Shown piece by piece: positions 7,985-16,350 of a stretch of 48,547 nucleotides of DNA. A program made the translations under genes and the position numbers. Positions within the stretch are counted from its first letter, which is position 1. Each line of letters opens with the position of its first letter. Source of the DNA: an uncultured Dorea sp. (GTDB lineage Bacteria; Bacillota; Clostridia; Lachnospirales; Lachnospiraceae); contig CAJTRE010000021.1 of NCBI GenBank assembly GCA_910578495.1, forward strand, positions 1 to 48,547, given 5' to 3'. Below the pieces are notes generated by a model. The model had not been told where the DNA came from and did no database searches. It saw only the letters and a list, made by a program, of their open reading frames with translations.

Positions 7985-9898
7985 ATGAACAACGGATTCG
8001 TAAAAGTGGCGGCGGTAACGCCGGACATTCGTGTGGCGGATGTGGCTTATAATACAGAGCAGATTTGCCGTATGATTGACGAGACGGCAGAAGCGGGAGC
8101 AAAAATAGTCGCATTTCCAGAATTGTGTCTGACAGGATATACTTGTGGGGATCTTTTCTCGCAGGAAATCCTGCTTCAAGATGCATTGCATGGACTTCGC
8201 CGGGTTGCGGCGTACACAAAGGAAAAGGACGGTCTATATTTCGTGGGAGCACCGATAGCTTTGGAGGGAAAACTTTACAATGTTGCGGCGGCGGTCAATA
8301 GAGGAAAAGTGATAGGACTTACAACGAAGAGTTTTCTCCCCAATTATGGAGAATTCTATGAGATGCGCCAGTTTTCCAATGGGCCGGCGAAAGCAAGGAG
8401 CGTACGGTTTGACGGGGAAATGGTTCCTTTTGGACCGCAGCTATTATTTGTGGCAGATGGAATGGAGGAGCTGATTGTGTCTGCTGAAATCTGTGAGGAT
8501 GTATGGTGTCCGGTTCCGCCAAGTGTAAGAGCGGCGTTAGAGGGTGCGGTGCTTATTATAAATTGTTCGGCAAGTGATGAGACGGTGGGAAAAGCCTCCT
8601 ATAGAAAGAGTCTGATCGAGGGGCAGTCTGCAAGACTTATATGCGGTTATGTTTATGCCAATGCAGGAGCGGGAGAGTCTTCTACCGATCTGGTTTTTGG
8701 AGGACATAATCTGATTGCGGAAAACGGAACTGTGCTTTCTGAGAGGAAACGTTTTGAGAACGGAGCAATCTACACAGAGATTGATGTAAAGCGTTTGCTT
8801 GGTGAGAGACGAAAGAATACGACATTTCGTATGGAGGGCGAACGGGAATTGCTTCGGATTCCATTTACTGTTGAATTAGAGGAAACAGAGCTTACACGTA
8901 AGTTCCCATCCAGACCATTTGTGCCGAGAGAAGACGGTGAACGTGCAAAACGGTGCGAAGAGATACTCACCATTCAGGCGATGGGACTGAAAAAGAGACT
9001 TTCTCATACACATTCTAAAAATGTGGTAGTAGGTATCTCCGGGGGATTGGATTCTACACTTGCTTTGTTGGTGGCTTCGAAAGCGTTCGATCTTCTTTCT
9101 ATGGACAGAAGTGGGATTACGGCAGTGACGATGCCTTGTTTTGGAACGACGGACAGAACTTATCAGAACGCATGTAAAATGTCGATAAAATTAGGGGCAG
9201 CTCTTCGAGAGGTATCCATTGCCGATTCTGTGAAGCGGCATTTTACAGACATTGGACATGATGTGAACGATCACAGTGTGACGTTTGAAAATGCACAGGC
9301 AAGAGAGCGCACACAGGTGCTTATGGATATTGCAAACCAAAACGGAGGCCTTGTGATCGGAACCGGAGATATGTCAGAGCTTGCCCTTGGCTGGGCAACT
9401 TACAATGGAGATCATATGTCGATGTATGGCGTGAATGCGTCTGTGCCTAAGACACTGGTTAGACATCTGGTTCAATATTATGCCGATACCTGTACCGATC
9501 AGGAGTTAAAAGAGGTACTTTATGATGTGCTTGACACTCCGGTAAGTCCGGAACTTTTACCGCCAAAAGACGGAGAAATTGCACAGAAGACAGAAGATCT
9601 TGTGGGCCCTTATGAACTGCATGATTTTTATCTGTACTATATACTTCGTTTTGGATATGAACCGAGGAAGATTTATAAACTGGCTCTTCGTGCATTTGCG
9701 GGTGAATACGATAAAGAAACGATCTTAAAATGGCTAAATACATTCTATCGCAGGTTTTTCAGCCAACAGTTTAAACGTTCCTGTCTGCCGGACGGCCCGA
9801 AAGTGGGAACAGTGGCGTTGTCGCCGAGAGGAGATTGGAGAATGCCAAGCGATGCCTGCGTGGCTTCGTGGCTTCATGATCTTGAGAAGCTTTCATAG
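7985..9898 (+). CDS. nadE: Glutamine-dependent NAD+ synthetase
   Basis: A 637-aa two-domain enzyme that amidates nicotinic acid adenine dinucleotide to NAD+, using ammonia released from glutamine. The N-terminal nitrilase-type amidase has the catalytic triad E46 (FPELCLTG), K115 (TTKSFLPNYGEFYE) and C170 (EICEDVW). The C-terminal synthetase has the ATP-pyrophosphatase loop GISGGLDST (about 350-358), and GTGDMSELALGW further on. Its length fits the long glutaminase-fused form. It is last in the cluster with hslO and is followed by a bidirectional terminator. Confidence 0.97.
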   Translation: MNNGFVKVAAVTPDIRVADVAYNTEQICRMIDETAEAGAKIVAFPELCLTGYTCGDLFSQEILLQDALHGLRRVAAYTKEKDGLYFVGAPIALEGKLYNVAAAVNRGKVIGLTTKSFLPNYGEFYEMRQFSNGPAKARSVRFDGEMVPFGPQLLFVADGMEELIVSAEICEDVWCPVPPSVRAALEGAVLIINCSASDETVGKASYRKSLIEGQSARLICGYVYANAGAGESSTDLVFGGHNLIAENGTVLSERKRFENGAIYTEIDVKRLLGERRKNTTFRMEGERELLRIPFTVELEETELTRKFPSRPFVPREDGERAKRCEEILTIQAMGLKKRLSHTHSKNVVVGISGGLDSTLALLVASKAFDLLSMDRSGITAVTMPCFGTTDRTYQNACKMSIKLGAALREVSIADSVKRHFTDIGHDVNDHSVTFENAQARERTQVLMDIANQNGGLVIGTGDMSELALGWATYNGDHMSMYGVNASVPKTLVRHLVQYYADTCTDQELKEVLYDVLDTPVSPELLPPKDGEIAQKTEDLVGPYELHDFYLYYILRFGYEPRKIYKLALRAFAGEYDKETILKWLNTFYRRFFSQQFKRSCLPDGPKVGTVALSPRGDWRMPSDACVASWLHDLEKLS

Positions 9899-9913
9899 AT
9901 ATAGTAGAAAAAG

Positions 9914-9952
9914 AAGAACGATTTCCGGGTGATCCGAAAATCGTTCTTTTCA
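9914..9952. terminator. Bidirectional terminator between nadE and the S1-domain gene
   Basis: A 15-bp stem with one mismatch (9914-9928 with 9934-9948, AAGAACGATTT arms) has T-run ends on both strands, fitting the convergent genes on either side. Confidence 0.85.
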
Positions 9953-10654
9953 TTATAACTGAATATTTTTAAATAAATCGCCGAGACTGGTTCCGATTTT
10001 TTCCGATTTTGGAATCACGACTTTTTCTTCCGGCTCTTCTTTTATTTCTTCCAGCGCTTTCATGCTCAGACTGATCTTGCCGTCTTTGATACCGATGACT
10101 TTTACATTTACCGTATCGCCTGTGTTTAAGACATCCTTTGGAGATTTGATTCTCTTCTGACTGATCTGAGAGATGTGTACCAGACCGGAAAGGTCGTCTT
10201 CCAAGCGGATAAATGCACCGTAAGTCTGCAAGGACTCAACGGTACCGGTCATAATACTTCCAATGTTGATTCCTGCAATTTTCTCCTCTTTTGCTTTGCG
10301 CTCTTTTTCTTTCAGAATTTCACGAGCTGACAAGACAAGTTTGTTCTCTGCTTGATCGACATCGATAATCTGAACCTCAATATCCTTTAACAGATAAGAT
10401 TCCAGATCTTCGATGTAAGAAAGAGAAAGTCTGGAAGCAGGGATGAAACCGCGCAGTCCCTCTACCATAGCAATAGCGCCGCCATTGACGATTCCTTCGA
10501 TTTTTACAGGGAGTACGGTTTGTTTCTCCATGTAAGAAAGAACGCGGTTCCATGGATTGGCATCGTCAAAGTGATCTTCTAAGTCAGCCATGGTAAGTTG
10601 TTCTTCTGCGGCTGATTCTGTCTGTATTTCTTCTTTTAAAAATTCTTCGTTCAT
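9953..10654 (-). CDS. S1 RNA-binding domain protein (RpsA-like, two S1 domains)
   Basis: A 233-aa protein with an acidic N-terminal tail (about 1-40) and two S1 domains: one degenerate (about 45-112, VKIEGIVNGGAIAMVEGLRGFIPAS) and one canonical (about 131-200, GSIMTGTVESLQTYGAFIRL then GLVHISQIS). The C-terminal tail ends GTSLGDLFKNIQL. Such short S1 proteins in Firmicutes bind RNA and associate with ribosomes, though the cellular role is poorly defined. Full ribosomal protein S1 would have four or more domains. The ATG follows AGGAAGGATGATAAC on the minus strand. Transcription converges on nadE. Confidence 0.85.
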   Translation of the reverse strand: MNEEFLKEEIQTESAAEEQLTMADLEDHFDDANPWNRVLSYMEKQTVLPVKIEGIVNGGAIAMVEGLRGFIPASRLSLSYIEDLESYLLKDIEVQIIDVDQAENKLVLSAREILKEKERKAKEEKIAGINIGSIMTGTVESLQTYGAFIRLEDDLSGLVHISQISQKRIKSPKDVLNTGDTVNVKVIGIKDGKISLSMKALEEIKEEPEEKVVIPKSEKIGTSLGDLFKNIQL

Positions 10655-10780
10655 GTTATCATCCTTCCTCGGTTATGAAAATCTTATTTTATTTTTTTAG
10701 TATATCATATCCGGGTGGGCATGACAACTCGGGAGGGACGGGTTATCCGGGAAAAGGATTGTTTTTTTTGAAATAATAGG

Positions 10781-10809
10781 TTGGCTAAATGAATAAAAGA
10801 TGGTACTCT
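10781..10809 (+). promoter_or_regulatory. Possible promoter of the pyrophosphatase gene, upstream of the MITE-like element
   Basis: TTGGCT (10781-10786), 17 bp, then TACTCT (10804-10809) with an upstream TG. If used, the transcript would begin just at the left edge of the MITE-like element, so the whole element would become the 5' leader. Alternatives such as TTGAAA (10769) exist, so confidence is low. Confidence 0.3.
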
Positions 10810-10814
10810 TACTA

Positions 10815-11021
10815 ATAGAATGATGTTGGGGTCAAAAGCCCCACCTAAGATGCCTGCGGATTGTTCTGTGCTATGCACTCCCACAATCCTGCCCAATATT
10901 CGCATATCGCGGGATATACATCCCTCTTTTATGCTCATATCGGGGCGGGTCCCAAAGTCTTTCACCCACTTATGAGCAAACTCATGTGGGCTTAGACCTT
11001 TTGGCCCTGGCATCATAGAAT
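10815..11021. mobile_element. MITE-like element with 7-bp flanking duplication, copy 1
   Basis: A non-coding element of about 193 bp (10822-11014). Its ends are imperfect inverted repeats: GATGTTGGGGTCAAAAG on the left and, read inward on the other strand, GATGCCAGGGCCAAAAG on the right. ATAGAAT flanks it on both sides (10815-10821 and 11015-11021) as a probable target-site duplication. The left 53 bases recur at the end of the window (from 48494). A 103-codon minus-strand frame over it is a by-product of the repeat, not a gene. It lies within 25 bp of the pyrophosphatase start, so it forms that gene's leader or displaced its promoter. Confidence 0.75.
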
Positions 11022-11042
11022 AATGAACATAGGAGATTTTAT

Positions 11043-12689
11043 ATGGGCAAAAAGACAGGAAAAGTATATGTAGTTGGACATAAAAACCCGGATACGGATT
11101 CTATCTGCTCAGCAATCGCGTATGCAGAATTGAAAAAGAAAGTGACCGGAGAGGAGTACGTAGCGAGAAGGGCCGGACAGATTAATGAAGAGACGCAGTA
11201 CGTACTCTCCAAGTTTGGCGTGAAAGCGCCGGAGATATTAAAGAATGTAAAGCTTCAGGTAAAGGATTTGGACATACATAAAATCAAAGGTGTGGGACCA
11301 AATGTATCGATTAAAGATACTTGGACGAAGATGCAGGAGCAGGGTGTTAAGACGCTGCCGATTCTGAAGGATGAAGAACTTGTGGGAGTCATTTCTACCG
11401 GAGATATTGCCAAATCTTATATGGATGTATATGATAACCGCATTCTTTCAGATGCAAAGACTCAGTACAGGAATATTATTGATACGTTAGACGGAGAGTT
11501 GGTTACCGGTAATTTGCATGGATATTTTTCCAAAGGGAAAGTGACAATCGGAGCATCGAATCCGGATCTTATGGAGGAATTTATCGAAAAAGACGATTTG
11601 GTTCTTCTCGGAAACCGGCATGAAGCACAGGCATGCGCTGTGGATATTGACGCCAGCTGCCTTGTTTTGTGTAAAAATGCAGAAGTATCTAATGAACTGC
11701 TTAAGAAAGCAGAAGAACAGAGCATTGTTATTATCCGTACGCCTCATGATACGTTTACAGCGGCGCGTCTGATTAATCAGAGTATTCCAGTGAAACATTT
11801 TATGAGTAAAGGAGCTCTTCTTACGTTCCGCATGAGCGACTATGTAGAGGATATTAAGGAGCGAATGACGAAGAAGAAGTTTCGTGATTTTCCTATTCTG
11901 GACAGGCATGGACGATTTAAAGGATTTATTTCCAGACGTCGTTTCATGGATGCAAGTAAGAAAAAAGTAATCCTTGTGGATCATAACGAGAGATCACAGG
12001 CAATTGATGGAATTGAAGAGGCGGAGATTGTGGAGATTATAGATCATCACAGACTGGGCAATATAGAGACTATGGGGCCGGTATTTTTCCGTAACCAGCC
12101 GGTAGGATGTACGGCTACCATTGTGACACAGATGTATCAAGAAATGGGGGTAGAGATTCCGCCTAAAATAGCCGGACTTCTCTGTTCTGCGATTATTTCA
12201 GATACGCTGCTTTTCCGTTCTCCGACCTGTACGGCGGTGGATGAGAAAATTGCAGGAAAACTCGCAAAAACTGCAGGTATTAAAATGGAGGAGATGGCAA
12301 AAGCCATGTTTAATGCTGGAAGCAGTATGAAAGGAAAGAGCGCCGAGGAGATTTGTTTTCAGGATTTCAAACAGTTTACAGTGGGAGACACTGTATTTGG
12401 GGTAGGCCAGATTAATTCCATGAGTAAAGAGGAACTGGAAGAAATCAAAGAAGTTCTCGCCCCGTATTTACAGAAAGCTATGGAAGAACAGAAATTGAAT
12501 ATGGTGTATTTTATGCTCACAGATATTCTGGGAGAGAGTACGGAGCTGCTGTGTTGTGGAAGTCATGCAAAAGAGACGGTCATCTCTGCATTTGACTTGA
12601 ATGAAGATGCAGATCGGATTATTTTGCCGGGCGTGGTATCCAGAAAGAAACAGTTAATCCCAACCTTGGTAAGCACTTTGCAGCAATAA
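11043..12689 (+). CDS. ppaC: Manganese-dependent inorganic pyrophosphatase with CBS and DRTGG domains (family II)
   Basis: A 548-aa cytoplasmic enzyme hydrolysing pyrophosphate to phosphate. The DHH domain is split by a regulatory insert: GHKNPDTDSICSA (about 12-24) gives the first metal ligands; then a CBS domain (about 65-125), a DRTGG domain (about 130-240) and a second CBS domain (about 250-305); then the DHH domain resumes with VDHNERSQ and IIDHHRLGN. The DHHA2 domain ends in SRKKQLIP, the substrate-binding signature. Such CBS-PPases are inhibited by AMP or ADP and activated by ATP or diadenosine polyphosphates. AGGAG at 11031 precedes the ATG. A MITE-like element abuts the leader. Confidence 0.93.
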   Translation: MGKKTGKVYVVGHKNPDTDSICSAIAYAELKKKVTGEEYVARRAGQINEETQYVLSKFGVKAPEILKNVKLQVKDLDIHKIKGVGPNVSIKDTWTKMQEQGVKTLPILKDEELVGVISTGDIAKSYMDVYDNRILSDAKTQYRNIIDTLDGELVTGNLHGYFSKGKVTIGASNPDLMEEFIEKDDLVLLGNRHEAQACAVDIDASCLVLCKNAEVSNELLKKAEEQSIVIIRTPHDTFTAARLINQSIPVKHFMSKGALLTFRMSDYVEDIKERMTKKKFRDFPILDRHGRFKGFISRRRFMDASKKKVILVDHNERSQAIDGIEEAEIVEIIDHHRLGNIETMGPVFFRNQPVGCTATIVTQMYQEMGVEIPPKIAGLLCSAIISDTLLFRSPTCTAVDEKIAGKLAKTAGIKMEEMAKAMFNAGSSMKGKSAEEICFQDFKQFTVGDTVFGVGQINSMSKEELEEIKEVLAPYLQKAMEEQKLNMVYFMLTDILGESTELLCCGSHAKETVISAFDLNEDADRIILPGVVSRKKQLIPTLVSTLQQ

Positions 12690-12719
12690 GAACAAATTTT
12701 AGACAGGAAGGTGAATCGT

Positions 12720-13286
12720 ATGGGAAAACAGATTTGGAAACCGGGGAATATGCTTTATCCGCTGCCGGCAGTAATGGTTAGTACCGCAGATACGAAGGGC
12801 GAGGACAATATTATTACGGTGGCGTGGACAGGAACAGTGTGCAGTGATCCGGCCATGTTATATATTTCTGTAAGACCGGAACGGTATTCGCATCATATGC
12901 TTTTGGAGAGTGGTGAGTTTGTAGTAAATCTTACTACGGAGAAACTTGCAAGAGCGACAGACTGGTGCGGCGTGCGTTCGGGACGAGATGTCGATAAATG
13001 GAAAGAAATGCGGCTGACCAGAGGAAAAGCAGAGAAGCTTTCTTTTGCGCCGGTCATTAAGGAAAGTCCGGTTAATATTGAGTGTAAAGTGACAGAAGTC
13101 AAAAAGCTTGGCTCTCACGATATGTTTCTTGCAGAAGTGGCAGGGGTTCAGGTAGAGGAAGCCTATATGCAGGGAAATGGAAAATTTGAACTAAATAAGA
13201 CAGGTCTTATCGCTTATTCTCATGGGGAATATTTTTCACTGGGAAAAGACATCGGAAGATTTGGATTCAGCGTGAAAAAGAAATAA
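12720..13286 (+). CDS. Flavin reductase-like (FMN-binding split barrel) protein
   Basis: A protein of about 188 aa of the flavoredoxin/flavin reductase family. Characteristic strands are seen: LYPLPAVMVSTAD (flavin pocket), ITVAWTGTVCSDPAMLYISVRPERYSHHML, and the GEFVVNLTTEKLARATDWCGVRSGRDVDK helix region. It binds FMN and probably passes electrons from NAD(P)H or a ferredoxin-like donor to an unknown acceptor. A GTG at 12711 lies on the ribosome site (AGGAAGG), so the ATG at 12720 is the likely start. It follows the pyrophosphatase after about 30 nt and ends at a bidirectional terminator. Confidence 0.87.
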   Translation: MGKQIWKPGNMLYPLPAVMVSTADTKGEDNIITVAWTGTVCSDPAMLYISVRPERYSHHMLLESGEFVVNLTTEKLARATDWCGVRSGRDVDKWKEMRLTRGKAEKLSFAPVIKESPVNIECKVTEVKKLGSHDMFLAEVAGVQVEEAYMQGNGKFELNKTGLIAYSHGEYFSLGKDIGRFGFSVKKK

Positions 13287-13336
13287 AAATTCCCGCATAT
13301 CAGACGAAAATGTCCGGTATGCGGGAATTTATTTTG
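13287..13336. terminator. Bidirectional terminator between flavin reductase and MATE genes
   Basis: A 13-bp arm AAATTCCCGCATA (13287-13299) pairs with TATGCGGGAATTT (13318-13330), followed by ATTTTG; the minus strand also has T-rich flanks. The genes converge here. Confidence 0.85.
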
Positions 13337-13347
13337 ATTTGTGATTG

Positions 13348-14724
13348 TTACAATGGTTCTACTTTTAGTTTGTAAATCCGTTTTAAAAGGATGGAGGAAA
13401 GGAGCAGAGAAACAATCTCCGCAATCGGGATCGACCACCATACCATAGATAGTCCGAACAGCTTTGCAAATACGTAAGCAACCGGAAGAATGACCAGAAG
13501 CTGTCGTGCCGCAGAGACAATCAGACTGTATACACCATTTCCAAGCGCTTGAAATACTGAGCCTGCAATAATGCAAAATCCTGCGAACAGGAAACTTAAG
13601 CTGATGATGCGAAGCGCCGGAACACCGATGGCAACCATGTTCTCAGATGCTTTGAATAGGTTCACGAGTAAAAATTCTGGAAGTGTCTGGAAGATGATTA
13701 GTCCGATCAGCATAATTCCTATCGCAATCAGAATACTTAAAGTGGCTGTCTGCTTGATCCTATCCTTTTTCTTTGCGCCATAGTTAAATGCAATAATCGG
13801 AATCATACCATTATTCAATCCGAATACCGGCATAAAGATAAAACTTTGAAGTTTAAAATATATGCCGAATACTGCGGCGGCAGTCGAAGAGAACATTAGA
13901 AGAATCTTATTCATACCGAATGTCATTACAGATCCGATGGACTGCATGATAATGGATGGAATTCCTACTTTATAAATAATTGAGATTGTGCGCCAGTGTG
14001 GACGGAAATGTCTGAGATTTATATCAATCTCTTTGTTTTTCTTTGTATTATAATAAATAGACATACTTACGGCGGTCACCTGTCCGATAATGGTAGCGAT
14101 AGCCGCACCCGCCACCTCCAGTTTTGGAAATCCGAATAAACCGAAAATTAGAATCGGGTCCAAAATAATATTGATAATGGCGCCGGTTCCCTGGGTGATC
14201 ATGTTGTAAATGGTCTTTCCGGTTGACTGTAGAAGTCTTTCAAAAGTAATCTGCAGAAAGATACCGATGGAACACAGAGTAATGATCATCATATACTGTG
14301 TACCATATTTAATAATGACGGGATTATCCGTCTGCATCACAAAGAAAAGACGGGAACCTAGTCCGCCAATTACAGCGAATAGGACATAGCTTACAAAGGC
14401 AAGAAATAGTCCGTTTTTTGCCGCATTATTGGCGCTTTCATAATCTTCTTCGCCGAGATTTCTGGATAGAAGCGCATTGATACCGACTCCGGTACCTGCG
14501 GAGACAGCGATCATCAGAGTCTGCACTGGAAATGCCAGAGAAACGGCGGTCAGTGCGTCCTCGCTTAATTGTGCTACAAACATACTGTCTACGATATTGT
14601 AAAGCGCCTGCACAAGCATGGAAATCATCATGGGCAGAGACATTGTGATTAAAAGTTTCGGAATGGGCATAATTCCCATCTTGTTCTGTGGTATGGAAAC
14701 TGCCTTTTCGGGTGTATCTGTCAT
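13348..14724 (-). CDS. MATE family multidrug efflux transporter
   Basis: A 458-aa inner-membrane protein with about 12 hydrophobic segments in two homologous six-helix halves. The first begins with PKLLITMSLPMMISMLVQALYNIVDSMFV, the MATE signature where the first helix meets VDS. A second-half equivalent is PSIIMQSIGSVMTFGMNKILL. Members export cationic drugs or metabolites in exchange for sodium or protons. The start at 14724 follows a strong AGGAGGTAAAACAT site. Its promoter overlaps a palindrome that could be an operator. It is transcribed divergently from the deacetylase gene. Confidence 0.92.
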   Translation of the reverse strand: MTDTPEKAVSIPQNKMGIMPIPKLLITMSLPMMISMLVQALYNIVDSMFVAQLSEDALTAVSLAFPVQTLMIAVSAGTGVGINALLSRNLGEEDYESANNAAKNGLFLAFVSYVLFAVIGGLGSRLFFVMQTDNPVIIKYGTQYMMIITLCSIGIFLQITFERLLQSTGKTIYNMITQGTGAIINIILDPILIFGLFGFPKLEVAGAAIATIIGQVTAVSMSIYYNTKKNKEIDINLRHFRPHWRTISIIYKVGIPSIIMQSIGSVMTFGMNKILLMFSSTAAAVFGIYFKLQSFIFMPVFGLNNGMIPIIAFNYGAKKKDRIKQTATLSILIAIGIMLIGLIIFQTLPEFLLVNLFKASENMVAIGVPALRIISLSFLFAGFCIIAGSVFQALGNGVYSLIVSAARQLLVILPVAYVFAKLFGLSMVWWSIPIAEIVSLLLSSILLKRIYKLKVEPL

Positions 14725-14759
14725 ATGTTTTACCTCCTTTTCTTTTGAACGTAAGTGCT

Positions 14760-14801
14760 ATTATAACATTAGAAAAAATATATTGCAACGTTGTTACATA
14801 T
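14760..14801 (-). promoter_or_regulatory. MATE promoter with overlapping palindromic operator candidate
   Basis: On the minus strand, TTGCAA (14783-14788), 17 bp, TATAAT (14760-14765) form a consensus promoter. The -35 is covered by an imperfect 24-bp palindrome (14778-14801) centred on CAACGTTG, with ATAT at both outer ends. Binding of a MarR or TetR-type repressor there would block RNA polymerase; no such regulator gene is adjacent. Confidence 0.55.
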
Positions 14802-14854
14802 GTTTTTTAACAGTCACATATATATGACACGAGGACAAAAAGGAAGTGTATCAG

Positions 14855-15592
14855 TTGAAGAAAAATCAGCAAAAACAGAGAGTGAAAATACTGTTTGGAG
14901 TTCTGTATATGTTCTGTCTGCTGAACATAACAGGAATCTCCCTGCGCCCGGTGTATACCGTTCAAAAACCGGAGAGTGAGGCGGTGTCCGAGGATGTGGT
15001 GGTAAAGGAAGATACAGAAGTAAAGGAAGATACAGAGGTTCGGAAAGTAGCCCTTACCTTTGACGATGGTCCCAGTGCAAAATATACAGATCAATTACTA
15101 GATGGTCTGAAAGCGCGAAGCGTAAAGGCAAGTTTCTTTCTGATCGGACAATATGCGAATGATCACCCAGATTTGGTGGAACGCATAAAAAAAGAGGGAC
15201 ATCTGATAGGAAATCATACGTACAATCATGTAAACCTCACACGTTTATCAAGGGAAGAGGCGAAAAAGGAACTGATAGAGACAGACCGGGTGATCAGTAA
15301 TATTACCGGAGAACATGTGGCGTATATGCGGCCGCCATTTGGGGCATGGCAGGAAGACTTAGAGGTGGAACTGGAGGTTATGCCTGTTATGTGGACGGTC
15401 GATCCTTTGGACTGGACAACGGAAAATGTAGACGAAATTGTAAATAAGGTAGTGACGGATATAGAAGAAAATGATATTATTTTATTACATGACTGTTACG
15501 GTTCCTCTGTGGAAGCGGCGCTTCGGATTGTAGATATACTGCAAGAAGAAGGGGTTGAATTTGTGACGGCGGATGAGATTTTGCTGAATTAG
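14855..15592 (+). CDS. Membrane-anchored polysaccharide deacetylase (NodB/CE4 family)
   Basis: A protein of about 245 aa with an N-terminal membrane anchor (VKILFGVLYMFCLLNITGISL), a short linker with KEDTEV repeated, and a CE4 domain. Motif 1 is TFDDGPS (metal and catalytic aspartates), motif 2 HTYNH gives the two metal-binding histidines, motif 3 is RPPFGAW, and motif 5 is LLHD. It should remove N-acetyl groups from peptidoglycan or another surface glycan outside the membrane, which often gives lysozyme resistance. A GTG at 14846 touches the ribosome site; TTG at 14855, 8 nt after AAGGAAG, is the better start. Next is tcdA after 13 nt. Confidence 0.9.
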   Translation: MKKNQQKQRVKILFGVLYMFCLLNITGISLRPVYTVQKPESEAVSEDVVVKEDTEVKEDTEVRKVALTFDDGPSAKYTDQLLDGLKARSVKASFFLIGQYANDHPDLVERIKKEGHLIGNHTYNHVNLTRLSREEAKKELIETDRVISNITGEHVAYMRPPFGAWQEDLEVELEVMPVMWTVDPLDWTTENVDEIVNKVVTDIEENDIILLHDCYGSSVEAALRIVDILQEEGVEFVTADEILLN

Positions 15593-15605
15593 GTGGAAGA
15601 AAGAT

Positions 15606-16343
15606 ATGTTGAATGAATTTTCCAGAACGGAATTATTAATTGGAATAGATAATGTGAGGAAATTAAGAGAGTCGGTTGTCATGGTGTTCGGTGTGGGCGG
15701 CGTTGGTTCTCACTGTATTGAGGCATTGGCGCGCTGCGGTGTTGGAAAACTGATCTTAATTGATAACGATGTGGTATCGCTGACAAATATTAACCGTCAG
15801 TCGGTTGCATTTCACAGCACTGTCGGAAAGTATAAGACGAAAGTGATGAAAGAAAAGATTCAGGACATCTGTCCCCAGATAGAAGTAGTGACATATGAAA
15901 CGTTCGTGCTGCCGGATAATATAGACACTGTTTTTTCGGAGAAACCGGATTACATTGTGGATGCAATTGATACGGTGACCGCCAAACTTGCACTGGTAGA
16001 AAAGGCAGTAGAATATGACATTCCGATGCTCAGTAGTATGGGGACGGGCAATAAGCTTCATGGGGAAATGTTTGAGATTGCGGACATCAGTAAAACTTCC
16101 GTATGTCCGCTGTGTAAGGTGATGCGCAAAGAGTTAAAAGCGAGAGGCATTTATCATTTGAAGGTATTGTATTCTAAAGAAAAACCGCTTGATGTGCCGG
16201 TAAATAAGCCGGAAGAAGGCAGTCAGGAGGAAAAGGGAAGGAGACGCAAGATTCCGGGAAGTATTTCCTTTGTGCCTCCGGCAGCGGGACTTTTGATTGC
16301 CGGAGAAGTGGTGAGAGATTTATTAGAGTACAGAAAGGTATAG
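15606..16343 (+). CDS. tcdA: tRNA threonylcarbamoyladenosine dehydratase
   Basis: A 245-aa E1-like (ThiF/MoeB fold) enzyme that uses ATP to cyclise t6A37 in ANN-decoding tRNAs to ct6A. Seen are the nucleotide loop GVGGVGS (about 29-35), the acidic LIDNDVVSLTNINRQ (about 51-65) with D53 and the N-x-x-RQ motif, and DAIDTVTAK. The CPLCK cysteines and the SISFVPPAAGLLIAGEVV C-terminal helix are typical of TcdA/CsdL and separate it from MoeB and ThiF. It sits in a tight row with rarA (7 nt gap). Confidence 0.93.
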   Translation: MLNEFSRTELLIGIDNVRKLRESVVMVFGVGGVGSHCIEALARCGVGKLILIDNDVVSLTNINRQSVAFHSTVGKYKTKVMKEKIQDICPQIEVVTYETFVLPDNIDTVFSEKPDYIVDAIDTVTAKLALVEKAVEYDIPMLSSMGTGNKLHGEMFEIADISKTSVCPLCKVMRKELKARGIYHLKVLYSKEKPLDVPVNKPEEGSQEEKGRRRKIPGSISFVPPAAGLLIAGEVVRDLLEYRKV

Positions 16344-16350
16344 ATAAAAC

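Noticed and set aside
10705..11016. A 103-codon minus-strand open frame with a plausible-looking N-terminus
   Set aside because: It lies almost wholly in the MITE-like repeat; its start coincides with the element's terminal repeat and there is no independent ribosome site.
10655..11042. A riboswitch or T-box in the long gap before the pyrophosphatase gene
   Set aside because: No T-box, purine or other conserved riboswitch core is recognisable; the gap is explained by the repeat element.
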